From Bifidobacterium sp. ESL0732 (GTDB lineage Bacteria > Actinomycetota > Actinomycetes > Actinomycetales > Bifidobacteriaceae): 64,000 bases of DNA. A program made the translations under genes and the position numbers. The notes under the pieces were generated by a model, which saw only the letters and a list, made by a program, of their open reading frames with translations, did not search any database and had not been told where the DNA came from. The stretch spans positions 372,001 through 436,000 of the forward strand of contig NZ_CP113920.1 in assembly GCF_029395535.1 (NCBI RefSeq), read 5' to 3'. Below are positions 16,301-24,249 of the stretch, in pieces (position 1 is the first letter of the stretch; each line of letters starts with the position of its first letter).

Positions 16301-17488
16301 ATGAGGTACAGGCGTGTTTTCGGTTTGGTTATGGATTCCATCGGGACCGGTGCGGCTCCTGATGCGGCCCGGTTCGGTGATGAAGGTGCCGACACCTTGG
16401 GCAGTATCGGCAGGTATTTCGCCGGGAGGCTGGAGCTGCCGAATTTCGCCAGGCTGGGGATATCGAACCTGCGTCCGGTTCCCATCGAGGGCGTTCCGGC
16501 ATCGGAGCAGCCCATCGGGTGTTATGGGAGGATGCGGGAGGTGTCGGTGGGCAAGGACAGCATGGACGGGCATTGGGAGATGATGGGTCTTCCGGTCAGG
16601 CGGGAGCTCAGTTTCTTCCCTCATGGTTTCCCGGATGAGCTGATGGATAGGATCTCGAAGTTTGCGGGCCGCGGGATCGTCGGGAATCGGCCGGAATCGG
16701 GTACGAAGATTCTTGACGAGCTGGGCGAGCACCAGATGGAGACCGGCGATCTGATCGTCTATACCTCGGGTGATTCCGTGTTGCAGATAGCCGCCCATGA
16801 GGACATTATCCCGGTCAAGGAGCTGTACCGGATCTGCGAATACGCCCGCAGCCTTGTCAACGGCCCGGAATACATGGTCGGCCGTATCATCGCGCGCCCG
16901 TATGTGGGCTCTGGCAGGGGGCATTTCACCAGGACGGCGAACCGTCATGATTTCACGTTGAAGCCCTATGGGAAGACCGTGTTGGATTACCTGCAGGAGG
17001 CCGGGGTCAGGACCATCGGCATCGGCAAGATCAACGATATCTTCTCCGGCCAGGGCATCGACGAAGGGTATCACAACCAGAGCAACATGGATGGCATGGA
17101 CCATGTCGACCATGTGATGGAACAGGATTTCACGGGTTTCTGTTTTGCGAATCTGGTGGACTTCGACGCGATGTACGGCCACCGGCGCAACCCCGAAGGC
17201 GATGGTTGCGCTCTCATGGAGCTCGATACTCGTCTGGGCACCGTCATCGCCAACATGAGGGACGACGATCTGCTGATGATCACCGCCGACCATGGCAACG
17301 ACCCCTGCTTCAAGGGGACCGACCATACCAGGGAGTTCGTCCCGCTGCTTGCCTATTCGCCGAGCATGGGACATCCCGCCAGCCTCGGGACCCGTGGGAC
17401 CTTTTCCGATTTCGGGGCCACCATCCTCGATAATTTCAACGTTACCGGGTCCGGAACTGGAACGAGCTTCCTCAAAGATTTGCAATAA
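16301..17488 (+). CDS. deoB: Phosphopentomutase (DeoB-like), nucleophile Thr replaced by Ser
   Basis: A 395-residue alkaline-phosphatase-superfamily mutase interconverting (deoxy)ribose 1- and 5-phosphate. Metal ligands are in place: Asp12 (VMDSIGTGAAPDA), Asp289 and His294 (VDFDAMYGHRR), Asp330-His331 (ITADHGNDP) and His342. They align at constant spacing with those I recall from Bacillus cereus DeoB. The phosphorylated Thr of GKDTxTGHWE is replaced: this protein reads GKDSMDGHWE, giving Ser87 at the nucleophile position and Asp89 two residues later. The gene uses many AGG and GGG codons, unlike its neighbours, hinting at transfer. It is preceded by a LacI-type operator shared with the downstream ABC transporter. 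No nucleoside phosphorylase lies nearby, so the true sugar phosphate may differ. Confidence 0.88.
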   Translation: MRYRRVFGLVMDSIGTGAAPDAARFGDEGADTLGSIGRYFAGRLELPNFARLGISNLRPVPIEGVPASEQPIGCYGRMREVSVGKDSMDGHWEMMGLPVRRELSFFPHGFPDELMDRISKFAGRGIVGNRPESGTKILDELGEHQMETGDLIVYTSGDSVLQIAAHEDIIPVKELYRICEYARSLVNGPEYMVGRIIARPYVGSGRGHFTRTANRHDFTLKPYGKTVLDYLQEAGVRTIGIGKINDIFSGQGIDEGYHNQSNMDGMDHVDHVMEQDFTGFCFANLVDFDAMYGHRRNPEGDGCALMELDTRLGTVIANMRDDDLLMITADHGNDPCFKGTDHTREFVPLLAYSPSMGHPASLGTRGTFSDFGATILDNFNVTGSGTGTSFLKDLQ

Positions 17489-17641
17489 AAAGAACAGAGA
17501 AAGGAGAGGATTTTTCGCGTATGTTAATACGCGGAATGTATTTTAAACAGTATTGATCAGAGGTCATTTTTGTGGTGAAGTGGCTTTTGTTCTAGGCATA
17601 ACTATTCCTTAAAAAAATATGTGCGGTTTTTACTGCGCATC

Positions 17642-17656
17642 AATGAAAGCGCAATA
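17642..17656 (+). promoter_or_regulatory. LacI-type operator before the AfuABC-like operon
   Basis: AATGAAAGCGCAATA, identical over 15 bases to the site at 16165-16179. It lies 15 bases before the start of the substrate-binding protein gene, overlapping the expected promoter or 5' leader. Confidence 0.6.
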
Positions 17657-17671
17657 CTAGAGAAAGGCTCA

Positions 17672-18730
17672 ATGATGAGTAATACATCGAAAGCTTTGAA
17701 AGTCTTTACCGGCTTGGCGGCAATCGCCATGTTGACACCGCTTGCTGCGTGTGGCTCGTCAAATAACAGCAGCAGCAAGGGCAGTGGCAGTGTGTCAATT
17801 GCATGCTCGCAGCAAGATGATTTCTGCCAGATGATGAGCAAGCAGATTACCAAAGACACTGGCATCAGGGCGGCTTATGTCCGTCTCGGATCTGGCGAGA
17901 TTCTGGCAAGGCTTGCAACCAACCCGGGCGAATTCGATGCTTGGATTGGTGGCCCGGTTGAAAATCATTTGATCGCTGATAGCAAGGGATGGCTTGAGCA
18001 TTATGTTTCGCCGTCTACTAAAAACTATCAAGCCAAATATAAGGACGCCAAGGGAACATGGTCGGGTGTCTATACGGATTCTCTCGGTTTCTGCTCCAAC
18101 TCTGTAGAGTTGAAGAAGAAGGGTCTGAAGGCTCCTACCTCTTGGAATGATCTGCTCAATCCGAAGCTGGAGAAGAGCATCGGCATGCCGCATCCTTCGA
18201 CGGCAGGTGCCGGCTATGATGCAATCTACACTCAGGCGATGCTTCATGGTGGTGATTTGGAGCAGGCGATGGATTATTTCAAGAAGCTCAGTCCCAATAT
18301 CATGCAGTACTCGAAGGCAGCTGCGACAGGAACCGAACAAGCCGGTCGTGGTGAAGTGACTGTGGCAATCTCGCTGGATTCCGATTGTGTGAAGGCGAAG
18401 GAAGCGGGCTATAAGGATCTGGTCACCAGCTATCCTGCCGAAGGCGCTGGCTATGACGTCGGTGGTGTTTCCATTATGAAGCAAGGACACAATAAGGAGA
18501 ACGCAAAGAAGGTTGTCGATTGGGTTCTCGGTCCGAAGTTCCAGACCATGTATCCGGACATTCCTACCTATGTTTCTCCCACCAATCCTCAGGTGAAGGC
18601 CGGTAAGGATGCCCCTGATCAGAGCAAGGTCAAGCATGTCAAGTGGAATATGCAGCAATCTGCTAATTCGCGTGAAAAGTTCATCGATGCCTTCGCTAAA
18701 GAAGTCTCTTCTTCAAGCAACGCCAAGTGA
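17672..18730 (+). CDS. ABC transporter substrate-binding lipoprotein (AfuA/FbpA class)
   Basis: A 352-residue lipoprotein. The signal peptide ends in the lipobox LAAC (Cys27), followed by a Ser/Asn linker. The body resembles ferric- or sugar-phosphate-binding proteins: SIACSQQDDFCQMM, then ARLATNPGEFDAWIGG, GVYTDSLGFCSNS and a C-terminal YPDIPTYVSPTNP. In AfuA-type members this family binds hexose or heptose phosphates rather than iron (established for Actinobacillus). The regular Tyr-Tyr iron ligand pair is not obvious here. The start is ATG 17672 or 17675, with AGAAAGG upstream. It heads an operon with a permease, an ATPase and a 2H phosphoesterase. A phosphorylated-sugar substrate is inferred from context. 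Confidence 0.85.
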   Translation: MMSNTSKALKVFTGLAAIAMLTPLAACGSSNNSSSKGSGSVSIACSQQDDFCQMMSKQITKDTGIRAAYVRLGSGEILARLATNPGEFDAWIGGPVENHLIADSKGWLEHYVSPSTKNYQAKYKDAKGTWSGVYTDSLGFCSNSVELKKKGLKAPTSWNDLLNPKLEKSIGMPHPSTAGAGYDAIYTQAMLHGGDLEQAMDYFKKLSPNIMQYSKAAATGTEQAGRGEVTVAISLDSDCVKAKEAGYKDLVTSYPAEGAGYDVGGVSIMKQGHNKENAKKVVDWVLGPKFQTMYPDIPTYVSPTNPQVKAGKDAPDQSKVKHVKWNMQQSANSREKFIDAFAKEVSSSSNAK

Positions 18731-18780
18731 TCGAACGATGGAAAAAGCACTATTGAAATACAAATTGACAAGGAGGTAGA

Positions 18781-20478
18781 ATGAGTTCGACGATTTCAGT
18801 CACTAAGACACGTAAACCTCGAAAAAGCCTTCGTAAAAATGCTTCTGTGTGGGTGGTCCTGGCAATAGTTATTGTTGCTCTGACGATGTTGCTCGGTTTT
18901 CCTGTCATTAAGCTGTTTCAGGCAGGGTTCAGCGCACGCGGCAGGGCGGCTATTGTAGCCTCATTCACCAGCAACGCTGACACATTGATTCACAGCATCA
19001 TACTTGGTCTTTTGGTAGGTGTGCTCGGCACGACGATTGGTTTTGTTTGCGCGTATGTGCAAACGTTCATTCGTATGCCTGGCAAGAGGATTCTGCATTG
19101 GCTTACACTGCTGCCGACTATTTCTCCTCCGTTTGCAGCTGCAACAGCAATCATCACTCTGTTCGGTAAGCGCGGTATGATTACTCACGATCTACTGGGT
19201 CTGGAAACCAATATCTATGGTTTGCCTGGTCTCACCATGGTTCTTACGATGACATTTGCCCCGGTCGCGTACCTCAACATCAAAGGCATGTTCGACAATC
19301 TTGATCCTTCGTTGTTCGAGGCAGCTTCCAGCTTGGGTTCGTCGCCTGTTCATACGTTGTTCCATGTGACGATTCCAATGGTATTGCCTTCAATGCTGTC
19401 TTCGTTCTTGGTACTGTTCGTCGAAGGTATTGCCGATTTGGCCAACCCGTTGGTTATCGGCGGTAATTACCGAGTTCTGGCCAGTCAGGTTTATCTTGCA
19501 GTTATCGGCTCGGGTGATGCACCTACTGCCGCAGGCATTTCGCTGGTGCTTCTGCTTCCTGCCATTACCGTCTTCATCATTCAAAGGTATTGGACAAGCA
19601 AGAAGTCCGTTGTCACTGTGACAGGTAAGCCCACAGGTTCATTGAAGCCTGTGAAGTCGCTTAAAGTGGTCGTGCCGATGCTGGTTATTGCATTGCTGTG
19701 GCTCCTGTTGGTCGCCACGATTTATTCGACACTGTTTATCGGCGGATTCGTCAAGATTCTCGGTGTCGATAACACATGGACATTGGATCATTTCATCTTC
19801 ATCCAACAGCTGGGTAGCGATGCGGTGATGACAACGTTGCTCATGACATTGATTGCTGCGCCTCTTGCCGCTTTGTTGGCTCTGGCTATCAGCTGGCTTG
19901 TTGTACGTCATCTGCATCGCTTCGGTCCTGTGCTGGATTTGTGGGGCATGCTTGGTGTCGCAATTCCTGGGACCGTTCTTGGTCTTGGTTTTGCAATGGC
20001 CTATTCACAGCCTGTACACATATTCGGTGTTGAGGTTCTGCCTTCACTCGCCGGTGGACTTGCGATTGCGGGAGGTTCGATAGCGATCATCATGGTATTC
20101 ATCGCACGAGGCAACCCGACTGGACAGCAGTCTTTCATTGCTGCTTTCCGTCAGGTGAACCCAGAAATCGAGGAAGCTGCGGTGTCTTTGGGCGCGAGCC
20201 CGTTGACCACAGTGCGTAAGATAACGCTTCCTTTGATGTCTTCGGCAGTGGTCACGGCAGTGACTTACGCAATAACGAAGTCCATGACCACGATTACGGC
20301 CATTATCTTCATTACAACGCCACAGACCCAGGTTGTGACCTCTCAGATTCTTGATGAGGTTGATGCGGCTCGATTCGGCAATGCGTTTGCTTATTCGAGT
20401 TTGCTCATCATTCTGGTGCTCATCATTTTGGGCATTTCGAATCTGTTGCTCAGCCAACTTAATCGTTCAAAGAGATGA
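18781..20478 (+). CDS. ABC transporter permease, fused two-domain (AfuB/FbpB class)
   Basis: A 565-residue inner-membrane permease with about 12 membrane helices, consisting of two tandem BPD-type permease halves. Each half carries the cytoplasmic EAA loop that docks the ATPase: EAASSLGSSPVHTLFHVTIP (near residue 180) and EAAVSLGASPLTTVRKITLP (near 465). A single polypeptide replacing the usual permease pair is typical of FbpB/AfuB transporters. AAGGAGG precedes the ATG by 5 bases. It lies 50 bases after the binding protein and 7 bases before the ATPase gene, so the three form one transporter. Confidence 0.92.
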   Translation: MSSTISVTKTRKPRKSLRKNASVWVVLAIVIVALTMLLGFPVIKLFQAGFSARGRAAIVASFTSNADTLIHSIILGLLVGVLGTTIGFVCAYVQTFIRMPGKRILHWLTLLPTISPPFAAATAIITLFGKRGMITHDLLGLETNIYGLPGLTMVLTMTFAPVAYLNIKGMFDNLDPSLFEAASSLGSSPVHTLFHVTIPMVLPSMLSSFLVLFVEGIADLANPLVIGGNYRVLASQVYLAVIGSGDAPTAAGISLVLLLPAITVFIIQRYWTSKKSVVTVTGKPTGSLKPVKSLKVVVPMLVIALLWLLLVATIYSTLFIGGFVKILGVDNTWTLDHFIFIQQLGSDAVMTTLLMTLIAAPLAALLALAISWLVVRHLHRFGPVLDLWGMLGVAIPGTVLGLGFAMAYSQPVHIFGVEVLPSLAGGLAIAGGSIAIIMVFIARGNPTGQQSFIAAFRQVNPEIEEAAVSLGASPLTTVRKITLPLMSSAVVTAVTYAITKSMTTITAIIFITTPQTQVVTSQILDEVDAARFGNAFAYSSLLIILVLIILGISNLLLSQLNRSKR

Positions 20479-20485
20479 AAACAAA

Positions 20486-21676
20486 ATGACTCAAGAATTA
20501 AAACAGGAAAGCAAAACCAACGGTGCTCTGACGCTGCGAAATGTCAGTAAAATCTATCCAGGAAAGAAAGGCGATTTTACCGCAGTTCAAGGCACGAGCC
20601 TCGACATCAAACCCGGTACCTTCGTCACGTTGCTTGGGCCCTCCGGATGCGGAAAGACCACAACGCTGCGTATGATTGCTGGCTTTGAACAGCCGACGGG
20701 CGGAGACATCCTTGTCGATGGGAAGAGTGTGCTGGAAGTCCCTGCCGATAAGCGCCCGATGTCAATGGTGTTTCAGTCTTATGCGCTGTTTCCGCACCTG
20801 ACCGTTCTGGGAAACGTGGAATTTGGTCTAAAACTGCAGAAATTAAGTAAGCAGGAATATACCAAAAAAGCCAACGATGCCTTGAAGATGATGGGTATTG
20901 AGGAATATGCCAATCGTTACCCCAATCAGCTTTCAGGTGGTCAGCAGCAGCGTGTCGCTTTGGCTCGCGCGTTGGTGATGGAGCCTGAGATCATCCTTTT
21001 CGATGAGCCGCTTTCCAATTTGGATGCAAAACTGCGTGTGAAGATGCGTGGTGAGATTCGTCAGCTTCAGCAGAGGTTGGGGATTACCGCGATTTTCGTC
21101 ACCCATGATCAGTCCGAAGCTCTGACTATGGCAGACGTCATCGTTGTGATGAGCAATGGAAAAGTAGAGCAGGTCGGAACGCCTTGGGAAATTTACCATC
21201 GTCCGTCCAACCGCTTTGTGGCCTCGTTCCTTGGCACTGACAATTTTATGGGTGCCAAGGTCGTTCAACTGGACAAGCACGCAAGCGATGCTGATGTGTA
21301 TACGTTGGAGACGAGTCTCGGTAATCTGCATGTTCGTGGAGTTTCCGGTCTTAAACCCGGAGACAAGGCTGCGATATTGCTGAGAGCAGAGAATCTCCTT
21401 GTCGGGAATCGTGTTGAAGATGCTGACTCAGGCTCTGCAAACAAAGACGAATCAGAGGCAACCGCAGGCGACCATATTGTCAATATCGATGCTCAGATCA
21501 CTTCTTCTGCTTTTGATGGAGAGGCTGTGCAATATGAACTTGACTCTGACGTCGGTCATCTTACAGGTAGCGCACCTGGGGCGACAACGCCGTTTAGCAA
21601 TGGCGTCCCAGTGACCTGCCGAGTGGATGCTGACACGTTATGGGTTGTTCCTGAAAGTAATGTTGCGGAGGAGTAA
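20486..21676 (+). CDS. ABC transporter ATP-binding protein (AfuC/FbpC/PotA class)
   Basis: A 396-residue ATPase powering the preceding permease. It has Walker A GPSGCGKTT (residues about 50-58), Q-loop MVFQSYALFPHLTV, signature LSGGQQQRVALARAL, Walker B IILFDEPLSNLDAKLR and switch His in FVTHDQSEAL. A C-terminal about 150-residue region after LGTDNFMGAKVV matches a TOBE-type regulatory domain. It contains an Asp/Ser/Asn-rich insertion near residues 315-330. ATG 20486 is the only start consistent with the Walker A distance; the longer frame overlaps the permease gene. The stop TAA overlaps the next ATG (TAATG), implying coupled translation with the 2H phosphoesterase. Confidence 0.94.
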   Translation: MTQELKQESKTNGALTLRNVSKIYPGKKGDFTAVQGTSLDIKPGTFVTLLGPSGCGKTTTLRMIAGFEQPTGGDILVDGKSVLEVPADKRPMSMVFQSYALFPHLTVLGNVEFGLKLQKLSKQEYTKKANDALKMMGIEEYANRYPNQLSGGQQQRVALARALVMEPEIILFDEPLSNLDAKLRVKMRGEIRQLQQRLGITAIFVTHDQSEALTMADVIVVMSNGKVEQVGTPWEIYHRPSNRFVASFLGTDNFMGAKVVQLDKHASDADVYTLETSLGNLHVRGVSGLKPGDKAAILLRAENLLVGNRVEDADSGSANKDESEATAGDHIVNIDAQITSSAFDGEAVQYELDSDVGHLTGSAPGATTPFSNGVPVTCRVDADTLWVVPESNVAEE

Positions 21677-22293
21677 TGCGTCGTTTTTTTGACCAACCGG
21701 TTACACGCTGGCGAAATCCAAAAGGGGCATTGCATGTATATGCATTACCTAAACCCGATTCTGATTTGGTAAATGACGCCCGTCGTGCTGACCAGGTATT
21801 AAAGGACGTGCCTCAACTGGCAATACAGCCCTTGGATTATCTCCACATGACCTTGCAACGTCTAGATTTGTACCGCTCAGATTTGGATGATAAGCAATGG
21901 GAACGCCTTCTTACAGAACTAGAATCGCGTATAACGGAATTGGATGCTTTTGGTATAGATTTCGTAAAGCCGCAGGTTCGTCAGACCGCTGTTGAAGTGG
22001 TCGGCAAAGAAAGAGTCAAATGGCAACAGCTGGTTGACTCCATTAGGGAGGCGTTCAAGGGCAGCGGGTTGGGCAGTGCCGTGATGGAACCACCATTTGG
22101 CCCCCACTATACGCTCGCTTACTGCGTCCAAGATGCCGATAAGGCCACAGATAGTCAGATTCAGCGAAAACTGGACGAGGTTTCGGTGGAAACGAACATG
22201 CACATCAACCAGGTTTGGCTTGTGGAAGTCACTGAGTCACCTAAAGAAGGTGTGTTTAGTTTCGACCGACTAGCTAAGTGGTCATTGAGGTAA
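21676..22293 (+). CDS. 2H phosphoesterase-family protein (cyclic phosphodiesterase / 2'-5' RNA ligase-like)
   Basis: A 205-residue cytoplasmic protein of the 2H superfamily. The two catalytic His-x-Thr motifs are clear: His57-Met-Thr59 in YLHMTLQRLD and His144-Tyr-Thr146 in GPHYTLAYC. The spacing of 87 residues is normal. Such enzymes open cyclic phosphates, for example 2',3'-cyclic nucleotides or ADP-ribose 1'',2''-cyclic phosphate. The ATG overlaps the ATPase stop by one base, so it is an integral part of the ABC operon. A cyclic phosphodiesterase coupled to an uptake system and, through a shared operator, to a phosphopentomutase suggests an imported ribose cyclic phosphate or a nucleotide fragment (inference). 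Confidence 0.82.
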   Translation: MRRFFDQPVTRWRNPKGALHVYALPKPDSDLVNDARRADQVLKDVPQLAIQPLDYLHMTLQRLDLYRSDLDDKQWERLLTELESRITELDAFGIDFVKPQVRQTAVEVVGKERVKWQQLVDSIREAFKGSGLGSAVMEPPFGPHYTLAYCVQDADKATDSQIQRKLDEVSVETNMHINQVWLVEVTESPKEGVFSFDRLAKWSLR

Positions 22294-22330
22294 AGTAGCG
22301 TTTAAGCGATATTTTTGAAAGGAGAGACTT

Positions 22331-23350
22331 ATGCAGCAGTATAAGCACCGTGTAAGTATGGCAGATGTGGCACATGCTGCAGGAGTCTCTCCGGCCACTG
22401 TTTCACGTGTATTAAATGATTCGGATACCGTCAGTTCAAAAACGAAAGTGGCGGTACTGAATGCTGCTGATGCTTTAGGGTATGTACGCAATTTGGGCGC
22501 GGTCTCTTTGGCATCCTCTCAAACCATGACCATTGGATTGTTGGTTCGTGATTTGGACAACTACTTCTATGGTGCTGTAGCTTCTTGCGTACGCAATGAG
22601 TCCGCCAAAGCGGGTTTCGACTTATTGATTGTTTCATGTGCAGATAATATCGACAGTCAGATGCATGCAGTTCGCTGTTTGCTTGGCCATAACGTTGGTG
22701 GCATCATTGTTTCTTCTGGTCGTGTGGCGGCGTCCGTAGTAGAGTATTCGGCCAAATTCGTACCTACGGTCGCGTTGGCTTCGGGTCTTGATTTGCAGAC
22801 CGTCAATTCGGTAAGAATCGACCCTAAGACCGAAAGCAACTTGGCCAAAACAGTGGCCGGTTATGGTCATCGCTGTGTTGCGGTGACTGCTTCTAGCAGT
22901 CCCCTTACTTCATCGTTGCATGCAAGGACCGCTAATTTTTTGACTCAGTTGGTGATTTCAGGGGTTCGTACCTACATCATGTCGCTGAAATCCGATACCG
23001 GAGAGCCTTTGCATAAAGCTGTGGACGAGGCGATGGAAGATGGCGCGACAGCAATTATGGCAAGTAGTGATGCCATTGCGTTGTCGATCTTGGAATATCT
23101 TGACGAACTTGGAATTGACTGTCCCAACGAGATATCGGTTACAGGTTTTGACGGCATGGGACCTTATGGCTCCCCACTTTTGGGAATTACCACCGTTAAA
23201 CAGCCAGTTGCTGAGTTGGCAAAGGCCGCTGTTGATATGGTCAGCGCACGAATTGCAGATGAAACAATACAACCTGGGCAGATGCTTGTTAAAGGCGAAT
23301 TCGTGCCCGGCCGCACGTTGGGGCCTGCGAATAACTCTAAGAATAAATAA
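22331..23350 (+). CDS. LacI-family transcriptional regulator
   Basis: A 339-residue regulator with a N-terminal LacI helix-turn-helix (SMADVAHAAGVSPATVSRVL) and hinge segment, then a periplasmic-binding-protein-like effector domain (TIGLLVRDLDNYFYGAVASC to the C-terminus). AAAGGAGAG lies before the ATG. It is the last gene of the operon with the transporter and 2H phosphoesterase, 37 bases downstream. It is the obvious candidate to bind AATGAAAGCGCAATA at 16165 and 17642. The effector is unknown; sugar or sugar phosphate is typical. No copy of the operator lies directly in front of this gene, so it is probably transcribed with the operon. Confidence 0.93.
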   Translation: MQQYKHRVSMADVAHAAGVSPATVSRVLNDSDTVSSKTKVAVLNAADALGYVRNLGAVSLASSQTMTIGLLVRDLDNYFYGAVASCVRNESAKAGFDLLIVSCADNIDSQMHAVRCLLGHNVGGIIVSSGRVAASVVEYSAKFVPTVALASGLDLQTVNSVRIDPKTESNLAKTVAGYGHRCVAVTASSSPLTSSLHARTANFLTQLVISGVRTYIMSLKSDTGEPLHKAVDEAMEDGATAIMASSDAIALSILEYLDELGIDCPNEISVTGFDGMGPYGSPLLGITTVKQPVAELAKAAVDMVSARIADETIQPGQMLVKGEFVPGRTLGPANNSKNK

Positions 23351-23566
23351 GGTATTTCCCGAGAGAAGATTCTTGTAATAAAGTACGATTGTAGGTATCA
23401 ATTGCACAGTCGTTTCCGGTTTTCTTGTATTAGTTAGAAGCACCTGTTGGTTTTTATTTCAAGGCTTAGCTTTGTCTTGCTGTTCCATCCTTGGGACATA
23501 TCCATTATTTAAAAAAGATTTTAAAAACCGAACCTATGAATAACGTGATAAAACATTGGTTTTAAA

Positions 23567-23603
23567 AATATCCGGAGACGTCATAATAACGTTTCCGGAT
23601 ATT
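23567..23603 (-). terminator. Terminator of ppa
   Basis: AATATCCGGA/TCCGGATATT with four more inner pairs (one G-T) makes a 14-bp stem and 9-base loop. On the minus strand it is followed directly by TTTTTAAAA, 26 bases after the ppa stop, so it mainly serves ppa. Confidence 0.85.
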
Positions 23604-23629
23604 GAATAGATTTTATTCTAAGCGATTGT

Positions 23630-24124
23630 TCACTTCTTGGAGGCGGCGAGACGTTCGCGGGCGGCCACGATCTGCTTCTCGGCCTCTTCGACGCCGGTCC
23701 AATAATCGCCGGGCATGACTTCCTTGCCGGGCTCCAGAGCCTTGTACTGCTCGAAGAAATGCTTGATTTCAGCCTTGTGATATTCGTTGACGTCGTCGAC
23801 ATCCTTGATGTCGTCGAAGCGCACGTCGGCGGGCACGCACAGCACCTTGTCGTCGCCGCCCTCTTCGTCTTCCATGTGATAGAGTGCCACAGCGCGGCAC
23901 TTGATGACGCAGCCCGGGAAGACCGAGTTCGGAATCATCACGAGCGCGTCGAGCGGATCGCCGTCCTCGCCCAGCGTGCCCTCGATGTAGCCGTAATCAT
24001 CCGGATAGCCCATCGCGGTGAAGAGGGTGCGGTCGAGCACGATACGGCCCGTCTCCTGGTCCACTTCATACTTGTTCTTTGATCCGCGCGGAATCTCAAC
24101 GAGGACATTGAATGTCTCAGCCAT
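23630..24124 (-). CDS. ppa: Inorganic pyrophosphatase
   Basis: A 164-residue family I soluble pyrophosphatase hydrolysing PPi made by biosynthetic reactions. Recognisable core elements are VEIPRGSKNKYEVD near the N-terminus, then GYIEGTLGEDGDPLDALVM with the metal-binding Asp cluster (DGDPLD), and the central DDKVLCVP segment. Length is typical for bacterial family I enzymes. AAAGGAG precedes the ATG. It lies 125 bases upstream of the glgE stop and is probably monocistronic because of its strong terminator. Nothing is missing. Confidence 0.97.
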   Translation of the reverse strand: MAETFNVLVEIPRGSKNKYEVDQETGRIVLDRTLFTAMGYPDDYGYIEGTLGEDGDPLDALVMIPNSVFPGCVIKCRAVALYHMEDEEGGDDKVLCVPADVRFDDIKDVDDVNEYHKAEIKHFFEQYKALEPGKEVMPGDYWTGVEEAEKQIVAARERLAASKK

Positions 24125-24249
24125 GTTTGCTCCTTTTGAACGTGCCTTGCGTACGTTATGTGTACGGTTTTGTTACCGAAACCAAGTCTAGCGCAGATAC
24201 TCGCCGATACGATTCTCTGCCTCATTTCGTGATTGGCTGCGGATGTCTG

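Noticed and set aside
16196..17485. 429-codon minus-strand frame opposite the phosphopentomutase gene
   Set aside because: Antisense shadow; the plus strand has all metal-binding motifs.
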